Of a stretch of DNA of 48,979 nucleotides, positions 8,903 to 17,322 are shown in pieces. Position 1 is the stretch's first letter. Each line of letters opens with the position of its first letter. Location: assembly GCA_018056375.1 (NCBI GenBank), contig JAGPFQ010000001.1:311361-360339 (forward strand), in the 5' to 3' direction. A program made the position numbers and the translations under genes. The notes below the pieces were generated by a model. The model was not told the DNA's origin. It saw only the letters and a list, made by a program, of their open reading frames with translations, and ran no database searches. This DNA is from Candidatus Dojkabacteria bacterium. Its GTDB lineage: Bacteria; Patescibacteriota; Dojkabacteria; SC72.

Positions 8903-9301
8903 TTAATCATTTATAATCCCTAGTAGCTTGAAAGTATCTTCCATGCCTTTGTATTCACTAATCATTCGATCTTCCTTAGTTATCCATCTGTATTCTTCTG
9001 ATTCATTAGAATCAACTTTAAGATTAGAAATATCTTCTACATTAATTAAGTATGCTAATATCACCCATCTTCTTTCACCTGTAATATGTATGAATGGTTC
9101 AGCTGTTTTAATAATAGTGCCATCTAAATTTGTTTCCTCTTTTACCTCTCTAATGACAGCTTCCTCTGCAGATTCATGTTCTTTAATATGACCTGTTACA
9201 CAATTCCAATATCCAGGATTTGATCTATGTGCAGCTCTCTTTAAAACAATGTATTTATCTTTATACTGAATTAAAGCATGTACTGTAATGAGTGTTTGCA
9301 T
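8903..9301 (-). CDS. NUDIX hydrolase
   Basis: Hydrolyses a nucleoside diphosphate linked to another group. The 132-residue protein has a NUDIX box at residues 37-59, G-x5-E-x7-REVKEETNL, with the usual Gly after EE replaced by Asn. The N-terminus (TVHALIQYKDKYIVLKRA) and the YWNCVTGHI lead into the box are standard. The enzyme may clean oxidised or non-canonical nucleotides or process a sugar-nucleotide; the box does not tell which. The ATG is 6 nt from a TGATATACT extended -10. Confidence 0.85.
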   Translation of the reverse strand: MQTLITVHALIQYKDKYIVLKRAAHRSNPGYWNCVTGHIKEHESAEEAVIREVKEETNLDGTIIKTAEPFIHITGERRWVILAYLINVEDISNLKVDSNESEEYRWITKEDRMISEYKGMEDTFKLLGIIND

Positions 9302-9307
9302 AAAGAA

Positions 9308-9316
9308 AGTATATCA
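9308..9316 (-). promoter_or_regulatory. Extended -10 abutting the NUDIX start
   Basis: TGATATACT on the minus strand, then 6 nt, then the ATG. Predicts a leaderless or nearly leaderless transcript. Confidence 0.5.
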
Positions 9317-9331
9317 TGAACATTGAAAAAT

Positions 9332-9574
9332 CTAACCAACCTTTGTTTGGGATTGCTCTGGAGTTTGAACTTCTTCCTTAATTACATCTTTAGGCTCTTC
9401 TACTTCTAACTGGTTACCTTGCTCCTTCTTCATATATTTTGACATAGCAACAAACCCTCCTACAAGAACTATAAAAAGAATCCCTGTAAGAACATTTCTT
9501 GTAATAATACCTGCGATGATACCACCAAGTAGTAATGCAACTCCTATTAAAATTTCTTTCTTTTTAATATCCAT
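9332..9574 (-). CDS. Small membrane protein, unknown
   Basis: An 80-residue protein: short basic N-terminus (MDIKKKE), two closely spaced hydrophobic helices (about 8-45) and an acidic, Glu/Gln-rich cytoplasmic tail. No family was recognised. The frame opens at a TTG (9580), but the ATG at 9574 is preferred because a near-consensus promoter ends 5 nt before it. Gene status rests on that promoter and the coherent membrane topology. Confidence 0.6.
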   Translation of the reverse strand: MDIKKKEILIGVALLLGGIIAGIITRNVLTGILFIVLVGGFVAMSKYMKKEQGNQLEVEEPKDVIKEEVQTPEQSQTKVG

Positions 9575-9579
9575 ACTCA

Positions 9580-9608
9580 ATAATAGTATGTGTGTTTGAC
9601 TCTGTCAA
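9580..9608 (-). promoter_or_regulatory. Near-consensus sigma70 promoter giving a leaderless mRNA
   Basis: On the minus strand a perfect TTGACA (9608-9603), a 17-nt spacer, and TATTAT (9585-9580), then 5 nt to the ATG at 9574. This is the clearest promoter in the window; transcription should start at the start codon. Confidence 0.75.
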
Positions 9609-9640
9609 TAATTAGGATATGTATTTGAACTAGTGAAAAA

Positions 9641-9715
9641 TGGACGACACAGGATTCGAACCTGTGACCCTCTCGGTGTAAACGAGATGCTCTAGACCAG
9701 CTGAGCTAGTCGTCC
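9641..9715 (-). tRNA. tRNA-Val (anticodon TAC)
   Basis: Cloverleaf on the minus strand with acceptor GGACGAC/GTCGTCC, anticodon stem TCTCG/CGAGA and loop TTTACAC (anticodon TAC, reads GUA and GUG by wobble). T-arm ACAGGTTCGAATCCTGT is perfect. Discriminator A, no encoded CCA. It lies 12 nt behind tRNA-Leu and probably shares its transcript. Confidence 0.93.
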
Positions 9716-9727
9716 ATACACTTCATA

Positions 9728-9813
9728 TGCTGAGGACAGGAATCGAACCTGCAAGGGATTTAACTCCCACTACCACCTCAAGGTAGCGTGTCTGCCAGTT
9801 CCACCACCTCAGC
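9728..9813 (-). tRNA. tRNA-Leu (anticodon GAG)
   Basis: An 86-nt class II tRNA on the minus strand: acceptor GCTGAGG/CCTCAGC, anticodon stem CTACC/GGTAG with loop TTGAGGT (anticodon GAG), a long variable arm, and T-arm GCAGGTTCGATTCCTGT. Discriminator A, no encoded CCA. Confidence 0.93.
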
Positions 9814-9824
9814 TAAGTGCTGTA

Positions 9825-9853
9825 ATTCTATCAAAGAGGAAAAAGAAACTCAA
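9825..9853 (-). promoter_or_regulatory. Promoter of the tRNA-Leu/tRNA-Val unit
   Basis: Minus strand TTGAGT, 17-nt spacer ending TGA, then TAGAAT, 11 nt before the tRNA-Leu 5' end. Confidence 0.55.
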
Positions 9854-9937
9854 CCGATTTTAGTTACTTTTAGATTTGCAATGTTTACAGTTTTGGTTCA
9901 AAATGATTAAAGCTAAATTTATAAAAAAGAAAAGAAT

Positions 9938-11230
9938 ATGAAGATAGAAAAGATTTATGCAAGAGAAATACTCGATTCTAATGGAAATCCAACAATTGAA
10001 ACAACTGTTGAGTTGTTAGATGGAACAAAAGGTATAGCATCTGTACCATCTGGAGCTTCAACTGGAAAGACAGAGGTACTTGAGCTAAGAGATGGTGACA
10101 AGGAACGATACAATGGAAAAGGAGTCCTTAAAGCTGTTGATATCGTAAACAATACTATAGCTCCTCTTTTTAAGGACAAAACAATAGAGAATCAAGAAGA
10201 GTTTGATCGAATACTATTAGAAGCAGATGGAACAGAGTTAAAGACCAAACTAGGTGGAAACAGCATTCTCTCATGTTCAATTGCATTCTGTAGAGCCGTT
10301 GCTAACAGCTTTGGCATAGAGATGTATCAATATCTAGGAATGATATATTGGGCAGATAAATATTCTAATGATAAATTCCAACTACCTACTCCACTACTTT
10401 TGGTTCTAGAAGGAGGAAAACATGGTGACTGGGCTACAGATATACAAGAATATATGGTTGTACCTAACATAGAGAGATTTGGAAGTTTTGCAGAGTCACT
10501 ACGAGCAGGTGTTAAGGTTTACAAAAATTTGGAACAAATTCTTATCGAAAAAAACTACTCAATAGGTGTTGGTTTTGAAGGAGCATTTGCACCAAAAGAG
10601 ATAAAAGGAAGCAATGAAGAAGCATTTCAAATAATGGTTGATGCAATTAAGAGATCTGGTTTCAAAACAGGAAGAGAATTTAATATAGCAATCGATGTTG
10701 CATCTTCTGAATTCTATGATGAGGATGAAAAAGTTTATAAACTTAATGCAGGAAAGACTCATTTAACTACAGATGAGTGGTATTCATTACAAAAAGAAAT
10801 GTACTCCAAGTACCCTATCATCTCCGTCGAAGATCCATTCCATGAGGATGATTGGGAGACATGGGCTAGATTCACAGCTGACTTTGGTAAAGATGGTAAA
10901 AGAATTGTCGGCGATGACTTACTAACTACAAATGTTAAGAGAATTGAAAAATGTATCAAGGAGAAATCTGCAAATACTCTCTTAGCCAAACCTAATCAAA
11001 TTGGGACTGTTACAGAAACCTTGAATGCTATAAGGATGGCCACAGATAATGGTATGGATAGTATTGTCTCACATAGAAGCGGAGAGACTGTAGATGATTT
11101 CATAGCAGATTTAGTTGTTGCTACTCCTGCTAAGTTCTCAAAATTTGGAGGACCTGTTAGAGGAGAGAGGGTTGCAAAATATAATAGATTGTTAGAGATA
11201 GAAAAATTTCTCAAAGGTGTTGATTTTTAA
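9938..11230 (+). CDS. eno: Enolase (divergent)
   Basis: Interconverts 2-phosphoglycerate and phosphoenolpyruvate in glycolysis. The 430-residue length and N-terminus (AREILDSNGNPTIET, then SVPSGASTG) are standard. Conserved active-site pieces include QEYM (Glu near 168), SVEDPFHEDDW, GDDLLTTN, a Lys in LLAKPNQIGTVTET and SHRSGET. Two places depart from the usual enzyme: the DEGGFAP motif reads FEGAFAP, keeping the Glu but changing its neighbours, and the NGGxHA loop reads EGGKHGD. The enzyme is probably active and belongs to a divergent subgroup. It is the only glycolytic gene here. Confidence 0.92.
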   Translation: MKIEKIYAREILDSNGNPTIETTVELLDGTKGIASVPSGASTGKTEVLELRDGDKERYNGKGVLKAVDIVNNTIAPLFKDKTIENQEEFDRILLEADGTELKTKLGGNSILSCSIAFCRAVANSFGIEMYQYLGMIYWADKYSNDKFQLPTPLLLVLEGGKHGDWATDIQEYMVVPNIERFGSFAESLRAGVKVYKNLEQILIEKNYSIGVGFEGAFAPKEIKGSNEEAFQIMVDAIKRSGFKTGREFNIAIDVASSEFYDEDEKVYKLNAGKTHLTTDEWYSLQKEMYSKYPIISVEDPFHEDDWETWARFTADFGKDGKRIVGDDLLTTNVKRIEKCIKEKSANTLLAKPNQIGTVTETLNAIRMATDNGMDSIVSHRSGETVDDFIADLVVATPAKFSKFGGPVRGERVAKYNRLLEIEKFLKGVDF

Positions 11231-11276
11231 AGAGTACTAATGTAATGTTTATATAGATTAAGTTAAATGTATATGT

Positions 11277-13010
11277 ATGAAAAACACTAAAAACCTTTCT
11301 ACCACAAGAATTTTCGCACTTGGAAGCTTAGTGGTTCTTGCTCTCTTTGGATGCACCTTCTTTTTAATTAAGGGATTCAAAACAAGAGCATATACAACAG
11401 TAGATATACCTACTGAGGTTACTGTTGGAAATGCATCTCCTAAGTTTATGGATGGTTACGAGCCAGTAGAATCTCCTGCAAGTAGCACCACAAGTCCAAC
11501 CGCAATTGGAGGAGTTATCACTTTCAAAGCAAATGCTGAGGATAGTAATGGAGAACCATACTATATGACTATCTGTAGAACAGATAGTATAACTGAACCT
11601 GACACAACAGGTCCAGGTACATGTTCTTCTGTTGCTAATACTCTCTGTACTAGTATAGAGACAGCTAACGGACAACAAGCTACTTGTCAGTATACAGCAA
11701 AAGCAGGAGACTCCTGGAATAATCAATGGTATGCATTTGTTTGTGATAATAATGCACAACCTGCATGTTCTGTCGCTCATCAGGGAGTTTTAGGTGCAGA
11801 TGAAAGTTCTCCTTTCTATGTAAATCATGCCCCTACATTTACAGCTATTTCTAATAACTCTCCTAAAAATCCAGGAGCAACAGTTACATGGACAGCAACA
11901 GCCTCTGACCCAGATAACAACCAGGTAAAATTAGTTGTTTGTAAAAAGGATGCAGCAAACGGTGGAGGAATTTCTAACGGAGCTTGTGTTGGAGAGAGTT
12001 GGTGTGTAGGTGAACTTTCAGCATCAAATCCTACCTGCTCATACGAGATGGATGAAGTACATGTAGCGGGGACATTTGATGCCTATGTATATGTTGTAGA
12101 TGCTCACAATTTACCCGCATCTGGAGGATCACAAGAAGCAAACTCTACTTTTACTGTAAATAATATGGCTCCAGTAGTAACAAATGTAACACTAAACGAT
12201 GGCAATAATATCGTACTTGAAGAAAACACTACTGTAAATGTTGAGGTAAAAGCAACCGTTACTGATAAGAATGGTTGTTCAAATGTACAAAGTGTATATG
12301 CTAATGTTTACAGATCCTCTGTAACATGCACCAATATTGGACACCACAATCCTAACAATTGTTATACACCGGTTACATGTAATCAAGTAGAGTACTCATG
12401 TGTAGAATCAAGCGGTGTTGCAAACTATGTTTGTAAGGTTTCTATGCAGTTCCATGCAGACCCTACTGATGCAAACACTCCATATACAGCTGACAACTGG
12501 CTAGCAAATGTACATGCAGAGGATGCAGCTAGTGCTACCCATAATCTAGTATTAGGAACAGGAATTGAAGTTAATTCTCTACTTGGTTTTAGCATAACAG
12601 GAACTATCAACTATGGTGAATTAAAACCTGGAGATTCTAATGAATACTTAGACAAAGTTTTAACAACAACACCAACAGGAAATACTGGTCTTAACCAAGA
12701 CCACTCAGGTTCTGCAAACATGTGTACAGATTTCAGCACGTGTTCAACTGCAAATGGTTTAACACCTATCCCTGTAAGCAATCAAAAATATGCTTTAACC
12801 TCGGGCATCCTTTATAGCGATCCTGACGATGCCTTTGTTTTAGGTACATCAGCTAGTACTGTTCTGTTAAAAATTCCAAAGCCATTAAGTACAACCCCTA
12901 CAGGAGCAAATACATACTGGGGTATAAACATCCCTAGTGGTACAGCTACAGGTGTGTATAGTGGTAGTAATACAATAACAGCACAGAAGAGTGCTACTGG
13001 TGATTGGTAA
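11277..13010 (+). CDS. Cys-rich secreted surface protein, paralog A
   Basis: A 577-residue exported protein of unknown function. An N-terminal hydrophobic segment (about 14-33) follows KNTKNLSTTR and acts as signal or anchor. The body is Thr/Ser/Asn-rich with many paired cysteines and beta-sandwich-like repeats beginning VTVGNASPKF, ITFKANAEDSNGEPYYMTIC, VTWTATASDPDNN and FTVNNMAPVVTNV. The C-terminal ~150 residues form a separate domain ending YWGINIPSGTATGVYSG and DW. It shares this whole plan with the gene at 14494. The cysteines suggest disulphides outside the cell. No sortase motif was found. Confidence 0.72.
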   Translation: MKNTKNLSTTRIFALGSLVVLALFGCTFFLIKGFKTRAYTTVDIPTEVTVGNASPKFMDGYEPVESPASSTTSPTAIGGVITFKANAEDSNGEPYYMTICRTDSITEPDTTGPGTCSSVANTLCTSIETANGQQATCQYTAKAGDSWNNQWYAFVCDNNAQPACSVAHQGVLGADESSPFYVNHAPTFTAISNNSPKNPGATVTWTATASDPDNNQVKLVVCKKDAANGGGISNGACVGESWCVGELSASNPTCSYEMDEVHVAGTFDAYVYVVDAHNLPASGGSQEANSTFTVNNMAPVVTNVTLNDGNNIVLEENTTVNVEVKATVTDKNGCSNVQSVYANVYRSSVTCTNIGHHNPNNCYTPVTCNQVEYSCVESSGVANYVCKVSMQFHADPTDANTPYTADNWLANVHAEDAASATHNLVLGTGIEVNSLLGFSITGTINYGELKPGDSNEYLDKVLTTTPTGNTGLNQDHSGSANMCTDFSTCSTANGLTPIPVSNQKYALTSGILYSDPDDAFVLGTSASTVLLKIPKPLSTTPTGANTYWGINIPSGTATGVYSGSNTITAQKSATGDW

Positions 13011-13058
13011 TTGAAGTAATTAAAAATAAATTAATATTTACATATATTTTAAAATAAT

Positions 13059-14420
13059 ATGAAGAACATAAAAAATATTTTACAGAAAGTAGCCCTAGGG
13101 GTTATGTTCCTTGCTCTAAGTGGAGCACTGGTAAATGCAGGCTTTGGTGTTTCTCCTGCAGATATCATTAACAAGCATCTCAAACCAGGTTCAACACATA
13201 CTCAAGAATTTAAACTCTCGAGATCTGGTAGTCTTGAGGAGATTGAGATTGTTTTAGAACCAGAGTTTGGTGAAGCTAACAGTTGGTTAGTTTTCAAACC
13301 TGGAAGAACATTCACTTTTAGAAAGGGAGAGAGAGTCAAGACTTTCCAAATTCAAGTAAGGGTACCGGAAACAGCTGTGTACAAAGAATATTCTGGTTCT
13401 CTCAGGATTAAGGCTAATCCTGTTGATGCAGCTGTCAAAGGAGTTACAATAGCACAAGCTCTAAAAATTAATGGAGAGCTTGCCCTGACAGAGGAGAATA
13501 TTGAGAGTTTAGCTATTACTTTAATAGAGGTCGATGATATCGTAAAAGGTAATCCTGTTATAGTAGACATTACCGCTAAGAATGAGGGTAATGTAGATGT
13601 TTCTCCTACAGCAAAAGTTACAATCATGGATTTTGAGAAAAATGTTTTAGAAGAGCATGAACTTTCAAATCTAGGAATCGTAAAAGAAGATGAACAAAAA
13701 GTCCTCTCCGGTCAATTTGCTACAAATTTAGACTTAGGTGAATACTATATTGAAGTCGAAGTATTTCTTAATGCTAATTCACTAAGAAAGGAAACTCTAG
13801 TATTCAAAATTCTCGAGAAAATTCCTGTAGCAGTAGGAAAGACTGAAAAGACAGAAGAAACTGACAATAAATCCACTTTTGTAACATTCTTACAAGATAA
13901 CAAAACATATGTTCTATGGATTGTTGTAGCAGTATTAGCAGCTTTGATAATTTACTTCTTAATTAGTAAATTATGGAAGGATAAATCAGAAGAAGAGAAA
14001 GAGAAGGCCTCTTCTATCGTATTAGGTAGTAAACCTTCTACAAGACAAGTTCTTTCGATTGGTTTTGGATTCTTAGTGTTTGTTGGGTTACTCTCTTCTA
14101 GTCTTGTAGGAATTGAGGTAAAAGAAACTATTGTAAAAGATCGAAAGGAAGAGGTACAGGGTACACAAGATATGATAATGGAGAAACAGCAACCAATGCT
14201 TAATGTCATCCAAAGTGTTGATCGTCAGGGAGATACAATATATCCAGTATATGCAAAAGCTGATACAACATCTGAAGTGGTATATGAAGCAAAAGAAAAT
14301 GAAACATTTACAGTAATTGAAGAAACAGCTGGTTGGTACAGAGTTTCACTATCAAATGGAGATACTGGTTGGATTAGTAAATCAATAATTAAGTCTGTTA
14401 ATAGGCAAGAAGTTAATTAG
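13059..14420 (+). CDS. Membrane-anchored surface protein with DUF916-like beta domains and C-terminal SH3b
   Basis: 453 residues in this order: signal peptide (about 5-27), beta-rich region starting FGVSPADIINKHLKPGSTHTQ (a DUF916/WxL-locus style immunoglobulin fold with a hydrophobic NPG-like turn), a second domain with VDITAKNEGNVDVSP, a membrane helix (about 287-308), a basic linker, a second hydrophobic helix (about 330-350), and an SH3b-like domain (about 385-447: YPVYAKADTTSEVVYEA...GWYRVSLSNGDTGWIS). The SH3 domain may bind cell wall peptide. Lying between the two Cys-rich paralogs, it is a candidate anchor for them. Function is inferred from architecture only. Confidence 0.68.
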   Translation: MKNIKNILQKVALGVMFLALSGALVNAGFGVSPADIINKHLKPGSTHTQEFKLSRSGSLEEIEIVLEPEFGEANSWLVFKPGRTFTFRKGERVKTFQIQVRVPETAVYKEYSGSLRIKANPVDAAVKGVTIAQALKINGELALTEENIESLAITLIEVDDIVKGNPVIVDITAKNEGNVDVSPTAKVTIMDFEKNVLEEHELSNLGIVKEDEQKVLSGQFATNLDLGEYYIEVEVFLNANSLRKETLVFKILEKIPVAVGKTEKTEETDNKSTFVTFLQDNKTYVLWIVVAVLAALIIYFLISKLWKDKSEEEKEKASSIVLGSKPSTRQVLSIGFGFLVFVGLLSSSLVGIEVKETIVKDRKEEVQGTQDMIMEKQQPMLNVIQSVDRQGDTIYPVYAKADTTSEVVYEAKENETFTVIEETAGWYRVSLSNGDTGWISKSIIKSVNRQEVN

Positions 14421-14430
14421 GAATAGAAAG

Positions 14431-14462
14431 GATACAACTGTCTTTTATGAGGCAGTTGTATC
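14431..14462 (+). terminator. Possible terminator hairpin
   Basis: A 10-bp perfect stem GATACAACTG / CAGTTGTATC around a 12-nt loop, 11 nt past the SH3 gene stop. The following T-tract is weak (TTCTTG), so it may be a processing or attenuating hairpin. Confidence 0.45.
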
Positions 14463-14493
14463 TTCTTGTAATTAATACAATTTAAAAAGCATT

Positions 14494-16251
14494 ATGAAGA
14501 AAACAAAAAGTTTTTCTGGGAAGTTTCTAAAAACATTCCTGTTACTATTAATACCTGTTTTAGTAGTAACTACTATATATATCTTTAAAGCTAAGGCTCA
14601 GACAGGGGATGTAGAACTGATTACCACATATGTTACTGTGGGGAATACTGCTCCTTCATTTACAACTGGACCTACAGAAGCTATTCAACCAGACAACAAT
14701 CCCAGTACACCTTCAGTACCAGTTCAAGAGAATGGTACAATTAAGTTTACTGCCAAAGCGACAGATGCAAATGGAGAAAGTTATTACTTCATAGTTTGCC
14801 CTACTAATGATCCAGTCACAGCAAGTCCTACTGGAGGTGTACCTATATGTACTACAGGAACAAAATACTGTGACACTGGTTCAACAGCAATAGCCTCAGG
14901 TACAGAAACAAGCTGTACATATACTGCCACCAGTGCAAATTGGGAGAATGAGTGGTGGGCATCCGTTTGTGATAATAACCCATCAGGATCCGCATGTTCA
15001 GTACCTAATAAAGGAAGTGGTGATTCAGGTTCTCCTTTCTATATAAACCATCCACCAACATTCCATTCAATCACAACAACACCTTCAACACCAGCTATAA
15101 ACCCCAATGCCTCAATCTCATGGAATGCAACAGCTTCTGACCCAGATTATAAATCAGCGACACCAGCAATAAACACTGTAAAGCTACTAATCTGTAAAGA
15201 AAAAGAAGCAAATGGTGGAGGCATTTCTAATGGAGCCTGCGTCGGAGGTTTGAGTAATACATGGTGTTCTAGTTCCGCCGTAACATCCAATCCTAGTTGT
15301 AGTTTTACTGCCACCGCTCCTATGCAAGCAGGTACTTATAAAGCATATGCATATATTGTAGATAGTTTTAATATTCCTTCTCAAAGTGCCGCACAAGAAA
15401 CAGAGGTGACATTTACTGTTAATAATGTAGCACCAACAGTGACATATGTAACACTAAATAGTGGGAATGATATAACTCTGACTGAATCTTCAACAAAAGC
15501 AGTTACAATAACAGCACAAGTAAGTGATAATAACGGATGTAGTACACTCTCAAATGTAAAAGCATCTCTTTACAGGTCCAGCATTGGTTATGCTGGATGT
15601 AGTGCTTTAGATGGAAATAACTGCTATCCAGAACTCACATGTACAACATCAAACTGCACAAGTATAACAGCAGATTATACTTGTACTGCAAATATGCAGT
15701 ACTATGCAGACCCTACAGATACTGGTTCTAAATTTGCAAGCGACAACTGGCTAACAACTGTAAAAGCTACTGATACAGGTTCTCTCTCTGGAAATGCACA
15801 GGTCACTACAGGAGTAGAGGTTGCAAAGCTAGTAGCTTTTAGTATATCACCAAACAATATAACATATGGTAATGTGGGAGCAGGAGTTAGCATTCCTCTT
15901 ACTATAGCACTTACAACAAGAGCAACAGGAAATGTAGGTATAAACCAAACACATCATGCTGATTCTCAAACGCCTTATATGTGTACAAACTACTCTAGTT
16001 GTACAGGAGGTACACCCATTTCCATAACTAAACAACAATACTCTATGACTTCAGGAACAGCATACGGTTCGGGAACTTCTCTCTCAACTTCACCAGCAAC
16101 AGTACTACTTAAAATCAAAAAGCCAATTTCTTCAACTGCTCAACAAAAGAATACCTACTGGGGAATTGAGGTACCTTCAGGTACTGTGGCAGGAAGTTAT
16201 CAAGGACAGAACATTATAACCGCAGTGATGTCTGCTACTAGTGATTGGTAA
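14494..16251 (+). CDS. Cys-rich secreted surface protein, paralog B
   Basis: A 585-residue exported protein and a clear paralog of the gene at 11277. Shared landmarks in the same order are an N-terminal hydrophobic anchor (about 14-30), VTVGNTAPSF, the TDANGESYYFIVC segment, SWNATASDPDY, ANGGGISNGACVGG followed by WC, FTVNNVAPTVTYVTLNSGN, the MQYYADPTD segment, and the final YWGIEVPSGTVAGSYQG and DW. Similarity is spread over the full length but divergent at many positions, so the duplication is not recent. Expected outside the membrane; role unknown, perhaps cell-cell attachment or a surface layer. Confidence 0.72.
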   Translation: MKKTKSFSGKFLKTFLLLLIPVLVVTTIYIFKAKAQTGDVELITTYVTVGNTAPSFTTGPTEAIQPDNNPSTPSVPVQENGTIKFTAKATDANGESYYFIVCPTNDPVTASPTGGVPICTTGTKYCDTGSTAIASGTETSCTYTATSANWENEWWASVCDNNPSGSACSVPNKGSGDSGSPFYINHPPTFHSITTTPSTPAINPNASISWNATASDPDYKSATPAINTVKLLICKEKEANGGGISNGACVGGLSNTWCSSSAVTSNPSCSFTATAPMQAGTYKAYAYIVDSFNIPSQSAAQETEVTFTVNNVAPTVTYVTLNSGNDITLTESSTKAVTITAQVSDNNGCSTLSNVKASLYRSSIGYAGCSALDGNNCYPELTCTTSNCTSITADYTCTANMQYYADPTDTGSKFASDNWLTTVKATDTGSLSGNAQVTTGVEVAKLVAFSISPNNITYGNVGAGVSIPLTIALTTRATGNVGINQTHHADSQTPYMCTNYSSCTGGTPISITKQQYSMTSGTAYGSGTSLSTSPATVLLKIKKPISSTAQQKNTYWGIEVPSGTVAGSYQGQNIITAVMSATSDW

Positions 16252-16257
16252 AAGAAT

Positions 16258-17322
16258 CTAAAGAGAAAGTCTTGGTTCTCTATCTATACTCAAAATCTTA
16301 GATGGAGTTTCCAAGACTTTCTTGTTTAGAATAGAATAGTAAGCAGCAATACCAATCATACCTGCATTATCACCCCTAAACTCCTTCTCAGGATATACAT
16401 ATTTCAAACCATTCTTTCTAGCAACCTGACCTACCTTCCTTAATATCTCCTCACTATTAAACACACCTCCACCTACAAACAAACCCTTTATCTCTGGATA
16501 CTTCTTAATTGCTTTTGTTAGCTTGAGAACCAAAGATTCAATAATCATATCAAGAAAACCCCTACAAAAATCATAAACCCATTCACTATCCCTTTCATAC
16601 TCCTCCCTCAACTCCTTAGTTTTGTACAAAGCAGCAGTCTTTACACCAGAATAGCTAAAATTAAGATCGTTAGAGTGCTTCATAGGGATTGTAAAAGTAA
16701 TCTTACCTCTCTTCCCCTTCTTAGCAAATTCAGTAAGAGTAGGACCACCGGGATAACCAAAGTTAAGCATCCTCCCCACCTTATCAAAAGCCTCTCCCAC
16801 TGCATCATCCAATGTCTCACCTAACTTCACATATTTCCCAATCTTCTCAACATATATCAACTCAGTATGCTTTCCTGAAATCAGTAAACCTAAAGCAGGA
16901 AAAAGAGAATCTACATCTCCCTTTACCAAACCATTACCATTAGAATTCAAAAGTAAACCAGAAAGAAGATGCCCTTCCATATGATTAACAGGAACAAATG
17001 GTTTCTTGTACTTAATTGCTAAGTCCTGTGCAAACTTCAAACCAACCTCTAAATCAATAGCTAAACCCGGACCATATGTACAAGCAACATACTCTACATC
17101 CTCAATACTAACCTTTGCCTTCCTTAATGCCTCATCATATACCATAGGAATATTCTTCTCATGCTCCCTACGAGCGATATCAGGAACAACACCACCCCAC
17201 TGAGCATGAATCTCTACTTGAGAAGAAACAACAGAACTAAGTACCCTACGACCTCTCAAAACAGCCACAGAAGTATCATCACAACTAGTATCAAATGCAA
17301 TTATCAAAGGATTTTTACTCAT
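16258..17322 (-). CDS. tsaD: tRNA N6-threonylcarbamoyladenosine transferase TsaD
   Basis: Transfers threonylcarbamoyl to A37 of ANN-decoding tRNAs. The 354-residue protein has the ASKHA fold with AFDTSCDDTSVAV at the N-terminus, the metal motif NHMEGH (113-118), and SGKHTELIYV, FDKVGRMLNFGYPGGP and FVGGGVFN motifs. An upstream TTG at 17331 is in frame, but the ATG at 17322 is chosen: it overlaps the end of the tsaC-tsaE gene by 8 nt (ATGAGTAA) and gives a normal N-terminus. Translation is probably coupled. No TsaB gene is in the window. Confidence 0.93.
   Translation of the reverse strand: MSKNPLIIAFDTSCDDTSVAVLRGRRVLSSVVSSQVEIHAQWGGVVPDIARREHEKNIPMVYDEALRKAKVSIEDVEYVACTYGPGLAIDLEVGLKFAQDLAIKYKKPFVPVNHMEGHLLSGLLLNSNGNGLVKGDVDSLFPALGLLISGKHTELIYVEKIGKYVKLGETLDDAVGEAFDKVGRMLNFGYPGGPTLTEFAKKGKRGKITFTIPMKHSNDLNFSYSGVKTAALYKTKELREEYERDSEWVYDFCRGFLDMIIESLVLKLTKAIKKYPEIKGLFVGGGVFNSEEILRKVGQVARKNGLKYVYPEKEFRGDNAGMIGIAAYYSILNKKVLETPSKILSIDREPRLSL

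Noticed and set aside
16262-16280. AGAGAA/TTCTCT hairpin as terminator between the surface gene and tsaD
   Set aside because: The stem is only 6 bp, has no T-run and lies within the end of tsaD.
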